Under the pieces are notes generated by a model that had not been told where the DNA came from, ran no database searches, and saw only the letters and a list, made by a program, of their open reading frames with translations. From assembly GCA_033807775.1 (NCBI GenBank), contig CM066322.1, forward strand, positions 19,953,001 to 20,017,000: a stretch of 64,000 bases of DNA, read 5' to 3'. Shown piece by piece: positions 33,112 through 46,000 of this stretch. The stretch comes from Saussurea involucrata (lineage: Eukaryota > Streptophyta > Magnoliopsida > Asterales > Asteraceae). The translations under genes were made by a program, and so were the position numbers. How positions within the stretch are numbered: position 1 is the stretch's first letter; each line of letters begins with the position of its first letter.

Positions 33112-33125
33112 TAGGCTAACGCCTA
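33112..33125 (-). repeat. Conserved LTR hairpin, B copy 1
   Basis: TAGGC-TAAC-GCCTA, about 310 bp before the LTR's 3' end. On minus a CAG follows about 35 nt later. Confidence 0.8.
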
Positions 33126-33584
33126 GTGAGTTCAAGAGTTTACATCATGAGCAAATCATTTAATGGACCAAAAGATTAAACTTAATATATGATTTTCAAA
33201 AAGGGTTTGTATAAAAGACATCGACAACCCAATTTCCAAACGCACACAATTCCTGTGAGGAAAGCTTCCAATGAAAATCATTTCTCTGCAATGGACTCAA
33301 ATCCAAAACTCACATCAAGAGTTAATTAAATAATAATTTCTCAATTAATCGCCAATGCAAATAGTTAAAACATTCAAACAAGGATGAAACATAAAACCAG
33401 TCCATCAATCATGGAAAACAATCCATACGCGTATAATATGACACCAATAACGCGGATAAACAAAATACTCGAAATCAACACCCTTCGGTGACGGGGGAGA
33501 CCCGATTTCATCGAATGTGACAAACACACAAATTAAACCACCATTAATAAATACAAGTAAGCTTCTTGGATGTGGAAAGTGTAT

Positions 33585-33790
33585 GACATCAACCATACTA
33601 GGTCTTTAGTCAAATCTTAGACATCAACCATACTAGGTCTTTAGTCCATCTTCGACATCAACCATACTAGGTCTTTAGCCCATCTTAGACATCAACCATA
33701 CTAGGTCTTTAGTCCATCTTCGGCATCAACCATACTAGGTATTTAGCCCATCTTAGACATCAACCATACTAGGTCTTTAGTCCAAGCCAT
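33585..33790. repeat. Minisatellite of 33-34 bp in LTR B, six units
   Basis: Units read CATCAACCATACTAGGTCTT then TAG(T/C)C(C)CATCTT. The other LTR has seven units (40059-40290). Confidence 0.95.
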
Positions 33791-35282
33791 CAAGTTCAAT
33801 CCTACTGGATCTTTATCTTGGGAAACCCACCATCTGAAACAAGCTTACTCGACTTAAATATAATTACATGACCCCAAAAGAATAACTAATGCATTCAAAT
33901 CATGTAAATCTCAAATATAATGTGACTCATGCAATGCAACCCCAAGCCCACGTCGAGCTTATTAAAACTGGGCGAATGCCCTCAAGACTCAACCGAGTCT
34001 AAAACCGAGCCATCTGCTCAAAGATCTAATGATCATTTATCAACATCAATTCATGCCAATGAAATGCATCTAGCCCACAACATGCAAACACATGCTCTGA
34101 GGCATGATAATCTCACAACCCCTTCATTGCCACCTTCCCAATGAAGTTAAATCCTATATGCATTTATATGTGTGTGTGTGTGTGTGTATACGTATACGCA
34201 ACTCTTTCGTAACTTAACAATGCATATAACCCACCAAAGTTCATTAGTCCCAAAGGTACTAAGAATACAAAATCATCAAACGACCTTCCCACATAAGACC
34301 AAACACTCAAACCGACACATACTCAAATAGAACGCAATTCAGCATATAACACCTCCAATGCTCCACCTCGAGCTATTAAAACCGGCAAACACTTAAAAGA
34401 CTCATTTGAGTATAAATCAAGCCCTTAAAGGCAAAATAACCATTTAGCTAAATACGTGTTGTCCACGCGTTTCGTAAACCAAAACACATCGTTACCTCAA
34501 AATCTTTGACTTTTAAATTCTCAATTGGCCTTCGGCCGAAAATAAAAGGTTTACCACTCTCAAAATATTCATACGGTCAAGATTGACCAAAATCCCCAAC
34601 ACACACGTTAACATTTTCAAAATGTAACCCGTCATAGTTATTGCATAATCACAACAAACACCAAAAGTGTATTTTGACCAAATAACATTCACTTATGCAA
34701 TAAATTAACAAAACCATTTTCACTTGTGATTTATTTATCAACCTCTCAAAATCCCCAAATGTGGGTGTTTCACAAGACTTGTAAAATTCAACACTTTGAT
34801 AATCAAAACCCACTAAATACTCAACAAGAGATACTTTCATATAAAGCACACAAATACTTTGAAATAAACATTTTGGCATGTACAACATTTTCACAAATCA
34901 ACTTGAACTCACCTCGCTAGATTAGGCTAAATCTAGATTTTCCAACGTATGCTCCTTTGAAGAAATCCGAACCTTCAAATCTTCCAAAAACCTAGATCCA
35001 TAAGTTTATAACCATAAATAATCATCCTCAAACACTTACATACGTTTCCCCCAACATAAAACATCCAAAATCACCAAAATACCAAAACCCTAACTCCTTA
35101 AATGGAGAAAAGTGAGAAGCTTACCTCAACCACCACAAAATACTCCCGGATCATCCAATACACTTTAAAACTCTTTCTAGATCCTTGAAGAGCTCTAAAA
35201 AACGAAACCATGGCAACTTGAATCACTCAAATCGGAGTTGTGGTGAGAAAGTTATGAAGGTTTGAAGTTTGGGGCTGAAAGT

Positions 35283-35370
35283 TCGCGACTTAATGCTGCA
35301 GGTCCGGACTCCAGAGAGTTGCACGGTTTAGGCCGCGGCCTAAGGTCGCGCACCAGGCCGCGCGGCCTCC
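35283..35370. repeat. CpG palindrome cluster in LTR B, copy 1
   Basis: Perfect palindromes TTAGGCCGCGGCCTAA (35328-35343) and AGGCCGCGCGGCCT (35355-35368), plus CGCGAC and GGTCGCGC words. Confidence 0.92.
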
Positions 35371-35581
35371 TTTTGGGTCCGATATTGTTTCGGCCGTAAC
35401 TTCTTCGTTATAGCTCCGTTTTCGCTCCGAAAAGAACTGTTGGACTTGTATTCGAATTCCCCATCCAACAAAACCATAAAATCTAAGATTTAAACCAAAA
35501 TCCTATTTTTCATATTTTTCTTAAAAGATCGGTTTCCCTCTGATTCGAAATTGTACTTATCCGAAAATTACGGGTGTTACA

Positions 35582-35595
35582 ATCCTCCCAACCTT
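35582..35595 (-). promoter_or_regulatory. Polypurine tract, element B
   Basis: The minus strand reads TAAGGTTGGGAGGA adjoining the 3' LTR. Confidence 0.85.
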
Positions 35596-36009
35596 AGAAT
35601 GATTTCTTCCTCGAAATCTAGTTCTCACACGATCCATGGCTACCACGCCCAACACATTCCAAGTTCCTTCTGCTTCAACCAGATTCAAATCTTAATCCCC
35701 ACAGAATTGCACATAACAACTTGTTGGTGTTACTCACACGAGTCCCTGCTTAGGCATAATACACATACATCCAATTGAAAGCCTAATCTACTAGAGTGGC
35801 TTCCGACCACCAGACTTAAGTTGTCTCCCAACCTTAAGTGATCCATACTATCCCAACGACATATTCGAGCTTCCCAGTCACTCCACATCCACATGTTCTT
35901 AAATTTTATCTCCAAACTAGCCCAAAGTTCAACCACCACCGATATCAATTAAAACCTCTGAATCCCAAATATTTCTGCCACTTGGACTAGCGTTCACTCC
36001 TAACAGATT

Positions 36010-36337
36010 CCATTAATGCCAACACCGGTTTAGAGGCTGAAGCGGGATCATCGCCGGCCATCTATAGGGAAGAAAGAAGCCGATTTGCAGGGAAGAAAGG
36101 GAAGAAGGAGGGGAAGCAAGGGCCGGCTGGAAGAAAATTTAATCAAGGAAAGGATCAATTTTGCTCTGATACCATGCTAATTGGGTATCAATCTTGCCGT
36201 TTTCCATTCCATTGATGAAATATATATATACAATGATGATAACCAACTTTCCTATAAACAAGGAAAGGATCACAAAGAATAAATACAAAATATCACAAGA
36301 TAATACAAAATATATATATAGATATATATTCGGCTAA
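36010..36337 (-). mobile_element. Copia 5' fragment nested in B: LTR, primer site, gag start
   Basis: On minus: a 163-bp LTR from TGTTAGCCGAAT (36337) to CCCAATTAGCA (36175), directly followed by TGGTATCAGAGC (36163-36174). A leader follows, then an ATG at about 36062 reading MAGDDPASASKPVLALME before the similarity ends. No second LTR or TSD is visible. Confidence 0.7.
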
Positions 36338-39266
36338 CACCCTCAATTACACAACTCCAAAGATACGTCAAATTATCAAATATCCAACCGACAGATTTTC
36401 TTACCACACAAGGAAGGTCGTTTCACTAAATCCGCTCATCACAACTGAACATCTTAAGATTACTACAACCATTGCCATCATTCCATTAAAATCGGACTAC
36501 AATCCTCCTATTACACTAACGGTGTTTGGCCTCAAGCCCAAAAGTTGACCCCTAGTTATACCACCAAACTTTGAATCACAACAGACTCAACACTCGAGTT
36601 TCACTCGTCGAGCATTCTTACAAACCAAGGTTATCAATATGGTGTCCACAAGGTCCTACACGACCTTTACGCAATACCGACAACCCAAGACAAGGTTGCC
36701 GAAGTGAACGGTTACCACAATACTAACAAGGGACACCGCAAGTCTCACCTTTTTGTTGCCCATAGGAAAAGATTCAACTCCGCAAACGACATCACCCGCG
36801 TTAGAAACCCAATCTTTCATCGAAAGGTTCTACACGCCCTCACCCCTAACCGGGGTCGCTCATCCTCACCAAGCCTAAGAGTTCAAGGTTTTCAAGTGAC
36901 ATACTCAATAAATATGTCAATCAAGTTTTCACTAGATTTTTCAACATGAAAGTTTTTATACTAACATCACATACGTACAAAAACTTACCACTACTCAGCT
37001 AGTGGATGCACAAACATGGACACACTCGTCCCACGTATGAAAAATCATTTTTAAAAACCTTTTCATCACAAATCAGTCTACTACCGAAACGTAAAACGTA
37101 CTCGACAACTTTTAAAATGAACCGCCAGGGTCCCATCACGGATTTACTTAAGCCACACGCGCAAAGTAAACTTCGACACTAAAATAATGGCCAGCAGCCT
37201 GTTTATACGAATTTCAAAAGAAGAATTTACACGTCGTCAATTCCCAAAATTCTCTTTTAACCATAAAACGACATGAACCGCATTTATCAACAACTTTGCA
37301 TGCGTCAGTTTGTTCGCAGAGAAAGGGAACAATTCATATACACACCTTGGTTAAAACACGACATGACTTGGGCCATCTCCCAGTTATAAATCGCATAACA
37401 GGATATTTTCATCATTTGGAAATATCGGTTTAAATATCGAAAATGAATCTCAATCAAAATTTTGCATGCCAATCTGAAACACTTTCTTAGTGGTCACTCT
37501 GAAATGGTAGCTAACATACCAGATAGTAAATATTAAATTTTCAAAGTAGAAACTCATTAAATCAGATTTTAAAACTTCTCATTCAGTCGTATAATGACAA
37601 GTAAATAAAATCCTTTAACTAAGCTCGCACACCTCAATGTGTTTTTCTCAAAACTTCGGAAAGCAATACGTGCACATAATTTGATTGACACATAAACATT
37701 CAAGTCGACTTCAAACCTTAAACAGCACAAGCGATGCACACTAACGCCCAAAATAGTGGCTACAAAACTATTCATGTCAATAAATCATTATAGTGTATTT
37801 GCGAGAAAGAACATCAAAAACGCCAACAAACGAGAGTGCATGAAACATATCATTAGAGATGTACTATCATGATGCTCCTATATGCATTACTCACGCCACG
37901 TATAATTCAATTTGCACACTCATCTAGTTGCAACAAAATATGCTACCACGGTCCTCAAAGGAGAAGCCGTGTGACATTAAAACTCCAAAACCACTCCTTT
38001 TGATGCAATACGACATAAAGCACATTTTTCAACAAATTTCGCATGATATGCAATACTCACTCAAACCTATATGTTAACGCACACATTCATTCAAGTATGC
38101 ACATGACAAAGTGTCACCCATGCACCACAAAATGTCGTAAAACGAAATTCCATCATACTCCACAAGACTTTCATCAAACCCGATGGAACTCAACGACACC
38201 CAACCAATTAAATGGTGCCAAAGTTTTCGTTTTCAATAATTAAATCGCATAAAACAACGTTATGACCAAATCATCAAAATTCCAAAATCTCCTTTTTACG
38301 AGATACAAACAGCACCTCTTCGTCAAGACTCGCAAAATCCAAATTCGCATTAAAGGTCAACACCGAAACAAGGGAAGGTAACTCTTCGTCTGAACCTTAA
38401 CATATGTGGAGGAGATCCAATGTTAAAGTCGCAAGTCGCGGTTACTTATCCAAAACCATAAACGACATTAAAACATGGATATTACAGTATCCGTAAGTAG
38501 TAGTTAACACAACAAGGAATAAAGCATGTCTCGACAGGATTTACAGTTATTTGCAATAAGATAATTTCCATGCACGTTTCAAAATCATGGTTTAAAATCT
38601 TGTGTGTGTCAAACATTTTTCCAAGACTTCACAACACCGTCCATACGACGATTTGAAACACAAAATAATTGATGCAATTTATTTTAAAAATAAAATAAAT
38701 TTCGTGCATATATTCAGTCGGCACGCAACGTCTAGGTCACACTCCTCCAATTCCTCCGATCACACAATCATCATCCGGATGTTCACACGTCTTAACGCAA
38801 AATGGAAAGTCACATTAACTAACCCCACATTTCTCCTCGAATCAAGGTCAATCCAATAAGCCTATAACTCCAATCCAACCATCAAATTCGACCTGAATGG
38901 TCCACTTAAAGAAATCAACATGCTTACCGCCACTCCAAATGGCAAATGCTAAAGTCGTTAACCTCTTCAAACGGCCACTCGCTTAGAACTCCTTTACTAC
39001 CCCAACGGTCATCACGCTAGAGTCGTTCAAGTACTCTCATGTAACTGGTAGGTTCACCATCACACTGGCCAGGTGCAATTCTGAACGTACCGTACATGAT
39101 CATCCTTGCTACTCTTGACGTGACTTCTCGTTTCTAGTGACCCCAACAACTTCCGAATATCCTATCTTAGAGTGCCTAATGGTGCAATCTCGCTCTCATT
39201 TACTTAAAGCAACGCTAGTTTGAGTCTAAGTATCCAACAATCAACACCTAATTCTCTCAAACTTAT
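36338..39266. other. Internal region of element B
   Basis: Non-coding in all frames. Minus-strand GTAG/TTCGAGT-rich DNA resembles degraded gypsy pol by composition only; no motif is preserved. Confidence 0.5.
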
Positions 39267-39278
39267 GCTCTAATACTA
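39267..39278 (-). promoter_or_regulatory. Primer-binding site, element B (mutated)
   Basis: The minus strand reads TAGTATTAGAGC, two transitions from TGGTATCAGAGC, three bases inside the 5' LTR. Confidence 0.75.
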
Positions 39279-39281
39279 ACT

Positions 39282-42089
39282 TGTAACACCCTCAAAATTG
39301 GAACGAGCAACTAACTTCAATTTCAATAAAATGACTAAAAGATGATAAAATCATTTCTACATATCATCCTTAAAAATACCTCAAAGTTTAAACATCATGA
39401 ATTAAACAACTAACAACTCAAGGCGGGCGTTATTTAACCCAATTACAAGTTGCTAATCCCAACAAGTGCGGAAAACTTCGCTAAGTATCTCACTCCTCGT
39501 GCACTCTACTAGCACTCATCACTTCACAGTGTAGCTAAAGCTATTCCCAACCTGAACTTGTTGAACATGCCGACAAATAAAAAGGTTAGGCTAACGCCTA
39601 GTGAGTTCAAGAGTTTACATCATGAGCAAATCATTTAATGGACCAAAAGATTAAACTTAATATATGATTTTCAAAAAGGGTTTGTATAAAATACATCGAC
39701 AACCCAATTTCCAAACGCACACAATTCCTGTGAGGAAAGCTTCCAATGAAAATCATTTCTCTGCAATGGACTCAAATCCAAAACTCACATCAAAAGTTAA
39801 TTAAATAATAATTTCTCAATTAATTGCCAATGCAAATAGTTAAAACATTCAAACAAGGATGAAACATAAAACCAGTCCATCAATCATGGAAAACAATCCA
39901 TACGCGTATAATATGACACCAATAACGCGGATAAACAAAATACTCGAAATCAACACCCTTCGGTGACGGGGGAGACCCGATTTCATCGAATGTGACAAAC
40001 ACACAAATTAAACCACCATTAATAAATACAAGTAAGCTTCTTGGATGTGGAAAGTGTATGACATCAACCATACTAGGTCTTTAGTCAAATCTTAGACATC
40101 AACCATACTAGGTCTTTAGTCCATCTTCGGCATCAACCATACTAGGTCTTTAGCCCATCTTAGACATCAACCATACTAGGTCTTTAGTCCATCTTCGGCA
40201 TCAACCATACTAGGTTTTTAGCCCATCTTCGGCATCAACCATACTAGGTCTTTAGCCCATCTTAGACATCAACCATACTAGGTCTTTAGTCCAAGCCATC
40301 AAGCTCAATCCTACTGGATCTTTACCTTGGGAAACCCACCATCCGAAACAAGCTTACTCGACTTAAATATAATTACATGACCCCAAAAGAATAACTAATG
40401 CATTCAAATCATGTAAATCTCAAATATAATGTGACTCATGCAATGCAACCCCAAGCCCACGTCGAGCTTATTAAAACCGGGAGAATGCCCTCAAGACTCA
40501 ACCGAGTCCAAAACCGAGCCCTCTGCTCAAAGATCTAATGATCATTTATCAACATCAATTCATGCCAATGAAATGCATCTAGCCCACAACATGCAAACAC
40601 ATGCTCCGAGGCATGATAATCTCACAACCCCTTCATTGCCACCTTCCCAATGAAGTTAAATCCTATATGCATTTATATATATGTGTGTGTGTGTATACGT
40701 ATACGCAACTCTTTCATAACTCAACAATGCATATAACCCACCAAAGTTCATTAGTCCCAAAGGTACTAAGAATACAAAATCATCAAACGGCCTTCACACA
40801 TAAGACCACACCCTCAAACCGATACATACTCAAATAGAACGCAATTCAGCATATAACACCTCCAATGCTCCACCTCGAGCTATTAAAACCGGCAAACACT
40901 CAAAAGACTCATTTGAGTATAAATCAAGCCCTTAAAGGCAAAATAACCATTTAGCTAAATACGTGTTGTCCACGCGTTTCGTAAACCAAAACACATCGTT
41001 ACCTCAAAATCTTTGCCTTTTAAATTCTCAATTGGCCTTCGGCCTAAATTAAAAGGTTTACCACTCTCAAAATATTCATACGGTCAAGATTGACCAAAAT
41101 CCCCAACTCACACGTTCACATTTTCAAAATGTAACCCGTCATAGTTATTGCATAATCACAACAAACACCAAAAGTGTATTTTGACCAAATAACCTTCACT
41201 TATGCAATAAATTAACAAAACCATTTTCACTTGTGATTTATTTATCAACCTCTCAAAATCCCCAAATGTGGGTGCTTCACAAGATTTGTAAAATTCAACA
41301 CTTTGATTAATCAAAACCCACTAAATACTCAACAAGAGATAATTTCATATAAAGCACACAAATACTTTGAAATAAACATTTTGGCATGTACTACGTTTTC
41401 ACAAATCAACTTGAACTCACCTCGCTAGATTAGGCTAAATCTAGATTTTCCCAACGTATGCTCCTTTGAAGAAATCTGAACCTTAAAATCTTCCAAAAAC
41501 CTAGATCCATAAGTTTATAACCATAAATAATCATCCTCAAACACTTACATACGTTTCCCCCAACATAAAACATCCAAAATCACCAAAATACCAAAACCCT
41601 AACTCCTTAAATGGAGAAAAGTGAGAAGCTTACCTCAACCACCACAAAATACTCCCGGATCATCCAATACACTTTAAAACTCTTTCTAGATCCTTGAAGA
41701 GCTCTAAAAAACGAAACCATGGCAACTTGAATCACTCAAATCGGAGTTGGGTGAGAAAGTTATGAAGGTTTGAAGTTTGGGGCTGAAAGTTCGCGACTTA
41801 ATGCTGCAGGTCCGGACTCCAGAGAGTTGCGCGGTTTAGGCCGCGGCCTAAGGTCGCGCACCAGGCCGCGCGGCCTCCTTTTGGGTCCGATACTGTTTCG
41901 GCCGTAACTTCTTCGTTATAGCTCCATTTTCGCTCCGGAAAGAACCGTTGGACTCGTATTCGAATTCCCCATCCAACAAGACCATAAAATCTAAGATTTA
42001 AACCAAAATCCTATTTTTCATATTTTTCTTAAAAGATCGGTTTCCCTCTGATTCGAAATTGTACTTATCCGAAAATTACGGGTGTTACA
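39282..42089 (-). repeat. 5' LTR of element B (2808 bp)
   Basis: Matches 32807-35581 throughout with few substitutions, one extra minisatellite unit, and a shorter TG microsatellite. The conserved hairpin is at 39587-39600. Confidence 0.93.
41828..41877. repeat. CpG palindrome cluster in LTR B, copy 2
   Basis: Same palindromes as copy 1; here the first arm is TGCGCGGTTTA where copy 1 has TGCACGGTTTA. Confidence 0.92.
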
Positions 42090-42754
42090 ATCGACAAGTC
42101 TAAATTAGTATGTGGGTTCATGTTAACATAGTGATGTAATTAGTGTAATATTGTATTTATTATATTGAAATACTCATTAATTGCTTTTAAGGTAGACCTT
42201 TTATATATCTAACCGGCCATCTAATGAATGTATGTGAGAGTGCTTCAAGTTTTCTGTTTTCTTCACTTTTCGAGTTATTTTTGAATTAAAATACAACCTT
42301 CTTATCATATGCCTTTGTTGGGCTTAATGTCTGCAATAATTTGAGGATGTAGGTTACGGGAGTTACTAAAAAGAAAGTGAAATGGAGAGTTGATTAATTT
42401 TAATTTGGTTATTTGGGCAAAAAAGTATGTTATTTCTCATTGTATGTCTGATGTTCTTATAATTATGTATATATTTTGTTTGTGCACGTGTAATTAATTT
42501 GTTTGTTCCATTATGTAGCAAATTCTAATGACATGTATTTACATGAATACCATCCCATTTAATTTTTACATTATACTATAACTGATTATCATCACTTATT
42601 ACAGATATGTCTTCACACATGGTTAGTTGTAAGTTGCTATGTGACATGTCATGTCGTGTGACGAAGACACGGAAGACCCAAGATACTAATACTTACCACA
42701 AAGCTTTTAGCAACATCATTCATTCCCATATTTAACTCAAGATGACATTAATTA

Positions 42755-43335
42755 GGTGTCGTTTGTTTTTTTAGAGACGCTGAAGTCTGATTTCACTTCT
42801 GATTTTTAAGTGGTAGTGCTAAAGTCTGAAACTTGCATCAATGGGACTATTTGTTTTTGCAAACTGGCAAACGTCTGAATGTGTATAATTATCTACTTTA
42901 TCCCTAAAAAAATTCAACTTAAATACGTCAACATCGATGATCGAAGTGACAAAATGAAAAAAAAGAAACAAAAGAATGATGCTGATTTGCGAGACCCTGG
43001 AGTTTTAATCATATATCACACACCGAAGCCCGAATTTAAGCGATTCAAGATTTTCTAGAAATCCAACACATGGATCTACAATCTTTGTGTTTTTCTTTTA
43101 TTTTTTACAAACTCGGGGTGCATCTGGGACAAAACTGATGTTGAAATTGTAAGAATAGTGATGGATGAAAATAAGAGGAGATTTAAGAGATAGAGTTACC
43201 ACTTTTTGTCCAAACCATATTAAGAGATAAGGGGTTGTGAATATAATAAAAAAACAAATGGTCTGAATTATAAAACGTCTGAGCGAATCAGACATAAGTG
43301 GTGATTAAAAGCTTAAAATGGAAAAAAACAAGGCC
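42755..43335. mobile_element. MITE in the Helitron, TSD TTA
   Basis: GGTGTCGTTTGTTTTTTT at the left, AAAAAAACAAGGCC at the right, flanked by TTA (42752-42754 and 43336-43338). Subterminal GTCTGA/TCAGAC words. Confidence 0.72.
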
Positions 43336-43624
43336 TTAATACTCTATGGTATGTGTGTATAACAATCAATTTACTAAGTATTTTACATTCTCATTTACAA
43401 TGTCTTGGGTTATGTCTTTTACAAACAATAAGAAGATGTATCAGGTTCTCTCTTTTACTGTTAAGGAACATAATATTAATGAAAACAATATATCAATTAA
43501 AACAATTTACATCTAAAACACTTCAAATACATTTATTATTTCATAATGCAATCATTAGTTTGCCATTAACAATTTGTGTTTCATCATAAACTTAGTTATG
43601 CATTTTCTTAAGGGAAAAATTTGT

Positions 43625-43654
43625 CACCGCGCAACGCGCGGTGCCACGCACTAG
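43625..43654 (+). repeat. Helitron 3' terminal hairpin and CTAG
   Basis: CACCGCG-CAACG-CGCGGTG, seven spacer bases, then CTAG at 43651-43654 followed by T. Confidence 0.88.
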
Positions 43655-43880
43655 TGATATATAATGCAAAACAAATGTATTTCCATAATGTGGTTAGCTT
43701 TCATATATTATTAAATTGTTGTAAATTAAAGAAGAGTTTAGCAATAATAAATTTGTTATTATACAACTTATAAATTATATTAAATATGTAACAACCCATA
43801 TTCTAATAGGTTGGAAGTTAAGTGTCAAGAATGAAAAGATGGAAAGTTAGCTAAAGGACCTTTTTGCAATTAGAGAAAAC

Positions 43881-43890
43881 TATATATAAG
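43881..43890 (+). promoter_or_regulatory. TATA box of LTR C
   Basis: TATATATAAG in ACTATATATAAGGACC, identical in the 3' LTR (51508-51517). Transcription would start near 43915. Confidence 0.75.
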
Positions 43891-44337
43891 GACCAGAAAT
43901 CTAGGTATTGTATACTGTTCATTTTCATCTTGTTGGCGGCTGAGGAGTAAACGAGAGAAACAGTGAAGGGAAAGCTTGGGCATCGATTTCTTGCTGGAGA
44001 AACTCTGCGTTGGTGAGTAATCCCTTCATGCCTATGTTAATTCTTGCTCAATGTTTAGCTAGATAAGTTAATGTTCTATTTGTAATTTTAGTTTTAAGTT
44101 GGGAGAAGGTTCAAGAACCCAGGGAATGTGTTTTGTTTTAAGAATGGGTTTGAAATCAAATGATTTGGGTTTTTCTGGTTAAGAAGTGAATCAGAATCAA
44201 GTGAGTAAGGATGTTTGTGTTTAATAACCTCATTAACTGAAATGTTTATGAAAGATTGTATGTTAAAATAAAATTCTGAAATCGATGTCTGATTCAAAGA
44301 GAAACCTGCAAGTACGCATGGGGAAGAAGACCCAGCT

Positions 44338-44508
44338 GGCGCAAATCCTATTTTGCGCGAAGCCTTGGTGGCGCAAATCCTATTTTGCGCGAAGCCTTGG
44401 TGGCACAAATCCTATTTTGTGCGAAGCACAGGTGGCGCAAAACCCTGTTTGCGCGAAACCCAGGTGGCGCAAACCCAGGCCTGGCGCAAACCTGGCTCAA
44501 CGCAAGCC
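44338..44508. repeat. 32-bp CpG hairpin array in LTR C, copy 1
   Basis: Units start GGCGCAAAT and contain ATTTTGCGCG, pairing with each other. In the third unit both arms change (GGCAC and TTGTGC) and still pair. Confidence 0.92.
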
Positions 44509-45262
44509 TTGTTGTTACTGGACCTAGGTTGTTTGGACCGAGAGGGGTGGTTGGGCCGAATGTCTTTGATGGGTCGAGAACGTCTTAATCCGTGCGGACT
44601 TAGTATTTAGTTGGGTTTGACTATTTTAGGTCCAAGGTATCTATTAGTGACCTATTATGACGTTAAGAGTTCTACCTATTTTAGGACCGAGTTAAGAGAT
44701 GAAAGTAAGATCCGAGGTCTAGTTAAATCTAATTATTTTATAATTAAATTATTAGGTTTACGGACGGAACGAGGCAACAGGTTAGGAAGAGTTTGCTATC
44801 AGGTGAGTTCTCTCAACCTTTTTATGACGTACTTATTTTACTGAAATGGTTTCTTCACGAGAATGATTTGCCTTATAAAAGTTATGCGTGTTTCCATGCT
44901 TTGTATGTTTATTTACAAATGAAATGATGTTTAAGGTTTTCATGAATATGATTTCAAATGTATGTGTATGCTATGTGGAGTCGGTTGCACAGTGGGGTCA
45001 GGGTACCTTGGGATTTCTAATCCGTTGGGCATATGGAGGTTAGCTTGTAGGTTGGAATTCGTTTCCTCCTACATGAAGGAACAGGGGGTCCACTTGGATT
45101 CCGGTGTAGACGAGAGGGTGTCCGTTAGGCCCCGATCGAAGTAGCTTATGCGATCCCTGAACCCTGTGTTGAACCTTGGATGATGTTTATGAGAAAGATG
45201 TGAATGTATTTTCAATGAAATGATTTTTATACTGTGATAAATGTTTTATGGAGGGAATTCAC

Positions 45263-45278
45263 TAGACCTTTTGGTCTA
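45263..45278 (+). repeat. Conserved LTR hairpin, C copy 1
   Basis: A 6-bp stem, TAGACC-TTTT-GGTCTA, then AACCCTC and, about 30 nt on, TTTTCAGGTAAG. Confidence 0.85.
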
Positions 45279-45548
45279 ACCCTCGCTTTTCAAAAACTAA
45301 ACCATTTTCAGGTAAGCGTACCGTGGGTTTATCTAGTAAGAACTAGGAGAAGGCAAGGAGGATGTGGAGCTCTTAGTGACTCCAAGTTTTGATGGATGAC
45401 TATAGATAGAACTCGGCTGTGGATTTAGAGACTTCCGCTGTCCAAATCTTGTTTAGTACACTTTATTAATTGTAAAGACAAGTTTAACTATGTAATCCGA
45501 ATGCTTATTTTATGATATCGCATGTTTAAGAATTTTGGACGTTACAAA

Positions 45549-45561
45549 TGGTATCAGAGCC
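45549..45561 (+). promoter_or_regulatory. Primer-binding site, element C
   Basis: TGGTATCAGAGCC, two bases after the 5' LTR. Confidence 0.93.
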
Positions 45562-45838
45562 ATAGTTTAAGGGATTTAGGTGACCAGACGGGCCTAAACT
45601 TAAACTGTAAGATGAGGAACACAGCCGAGACATAGGATTGCCTCTAGAAAGATCACTATAAATGCGCTTAGGAATAAGGTGCCAAGGACAAGCGTGTAAC
45701 GTAAGTTCGGGATTACACCTGGCCAGTGTAATTACAAACTTACAGGTACATGTGCGTGCTTACAATACCTTACTTATAGAAAATCTGTGGTGTTATGTCT
45801 AGCAAGAATTAATTGTCGGTTTCTTTCAGTTTAACACT

Positions 45839-46000
45839 ATGACTGGGAGAACTTTGAGGGGCAGGTCAGCACCGGGTGTTTCAAGAAATCTAGATGAGGA
45901 GGTCCTGAATGATGGGCCGGTGCAACCATACCCGACTTATCTGTCACGCTATTGCCTGCTTAACCTACCTTATTGTTCCGAAGTGGTAGTCAGAAGCTAG
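45839..46000 (+). pseudogene. Possible gag start remnant of element C
   Basis: A 53-codon frame, MTGRTLRGRSAPGVSR onward, sits where chromovirus gag begins: about 280 bp after the primer site, and basic and Arg-rich at its start. It stops at 45998. I see no capsid or zinc-knuckle similarity afterwards, so the assignment rests on position and composition. Confidence 0.35.

Larger units (their letters stand above)
32807..35581 (-). repeat. 3' LTR of element B (2775 bp)
   Basis: On plus from TGTAACACCCTC to ACGGGTGTTACA. The two open frames in it that also occur in the other LTR are not genes. Confidence 0.93.
32807..42089 (-). mobile_element. Gypsy element B, non-coding inside, with TSD
   Basis: Two LTRs of about 2.8 kb flank 3.7 kb. 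TSD ATCGA is perfect (32802-32806 and 42090-42094). Primer site and polypurine tract give minus orientation. The internal region has no gag or pol frame, so this is a large non-coding derivative. The polypurine-side sequence (TTTCGAGGACGAAATC, minus) is of the kind that ends chromovirus pol. Confidence 0.92.
31384..43654 (+). mobile_element. Non-autonomous Helitron hosting element B
   Basis: The 5' end TCAATATATATATTAAAGG follows an A. The 3' end is a 7-bp hairpin then CTAG before T. That is the rule for Helitrons: AT target, TC..CTAG, no TSD. Without element B it is about 3 kb and has no Rep/helicase gene. The start could be three bases earlier (31381). Confidence 0.8.
43787..45546 (+). repeat. 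5' LTR of element C
   Basis: TGTAACAACCC to GGACGTTACA. It has a strong TATA box (next entry), a CpG tandem array at 44338 and the conserved hairpin at 45263-45278 (TAGACC-TTTT-GGTCTA). Confidence 0.93.

Noticed and set aside
33585..33790. Regularly spaced repeats that resemble a CRISPR array
   Set aside because: Units are contiguous minisatellite copies without unique spacers, inside a plant LTR, and are repeated in the partner LTR.
33929..34144. 71-codon frame conserved at 40438-40653
   Set aside because: Conservation only reflects the two LTR copies of element B.
36704..36949. 81-codon plus frame in element B
   Set aside because: Wrong strand for the element, no domain, ordinary composition.
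44285..44610. Overlapping 67-85 codon frames rich in CAKPWWRK/REALVAQ repeats
   Set aside because: They are translations of the 32-bp hairpin array of LTR C and recur with indels in the other LTR.
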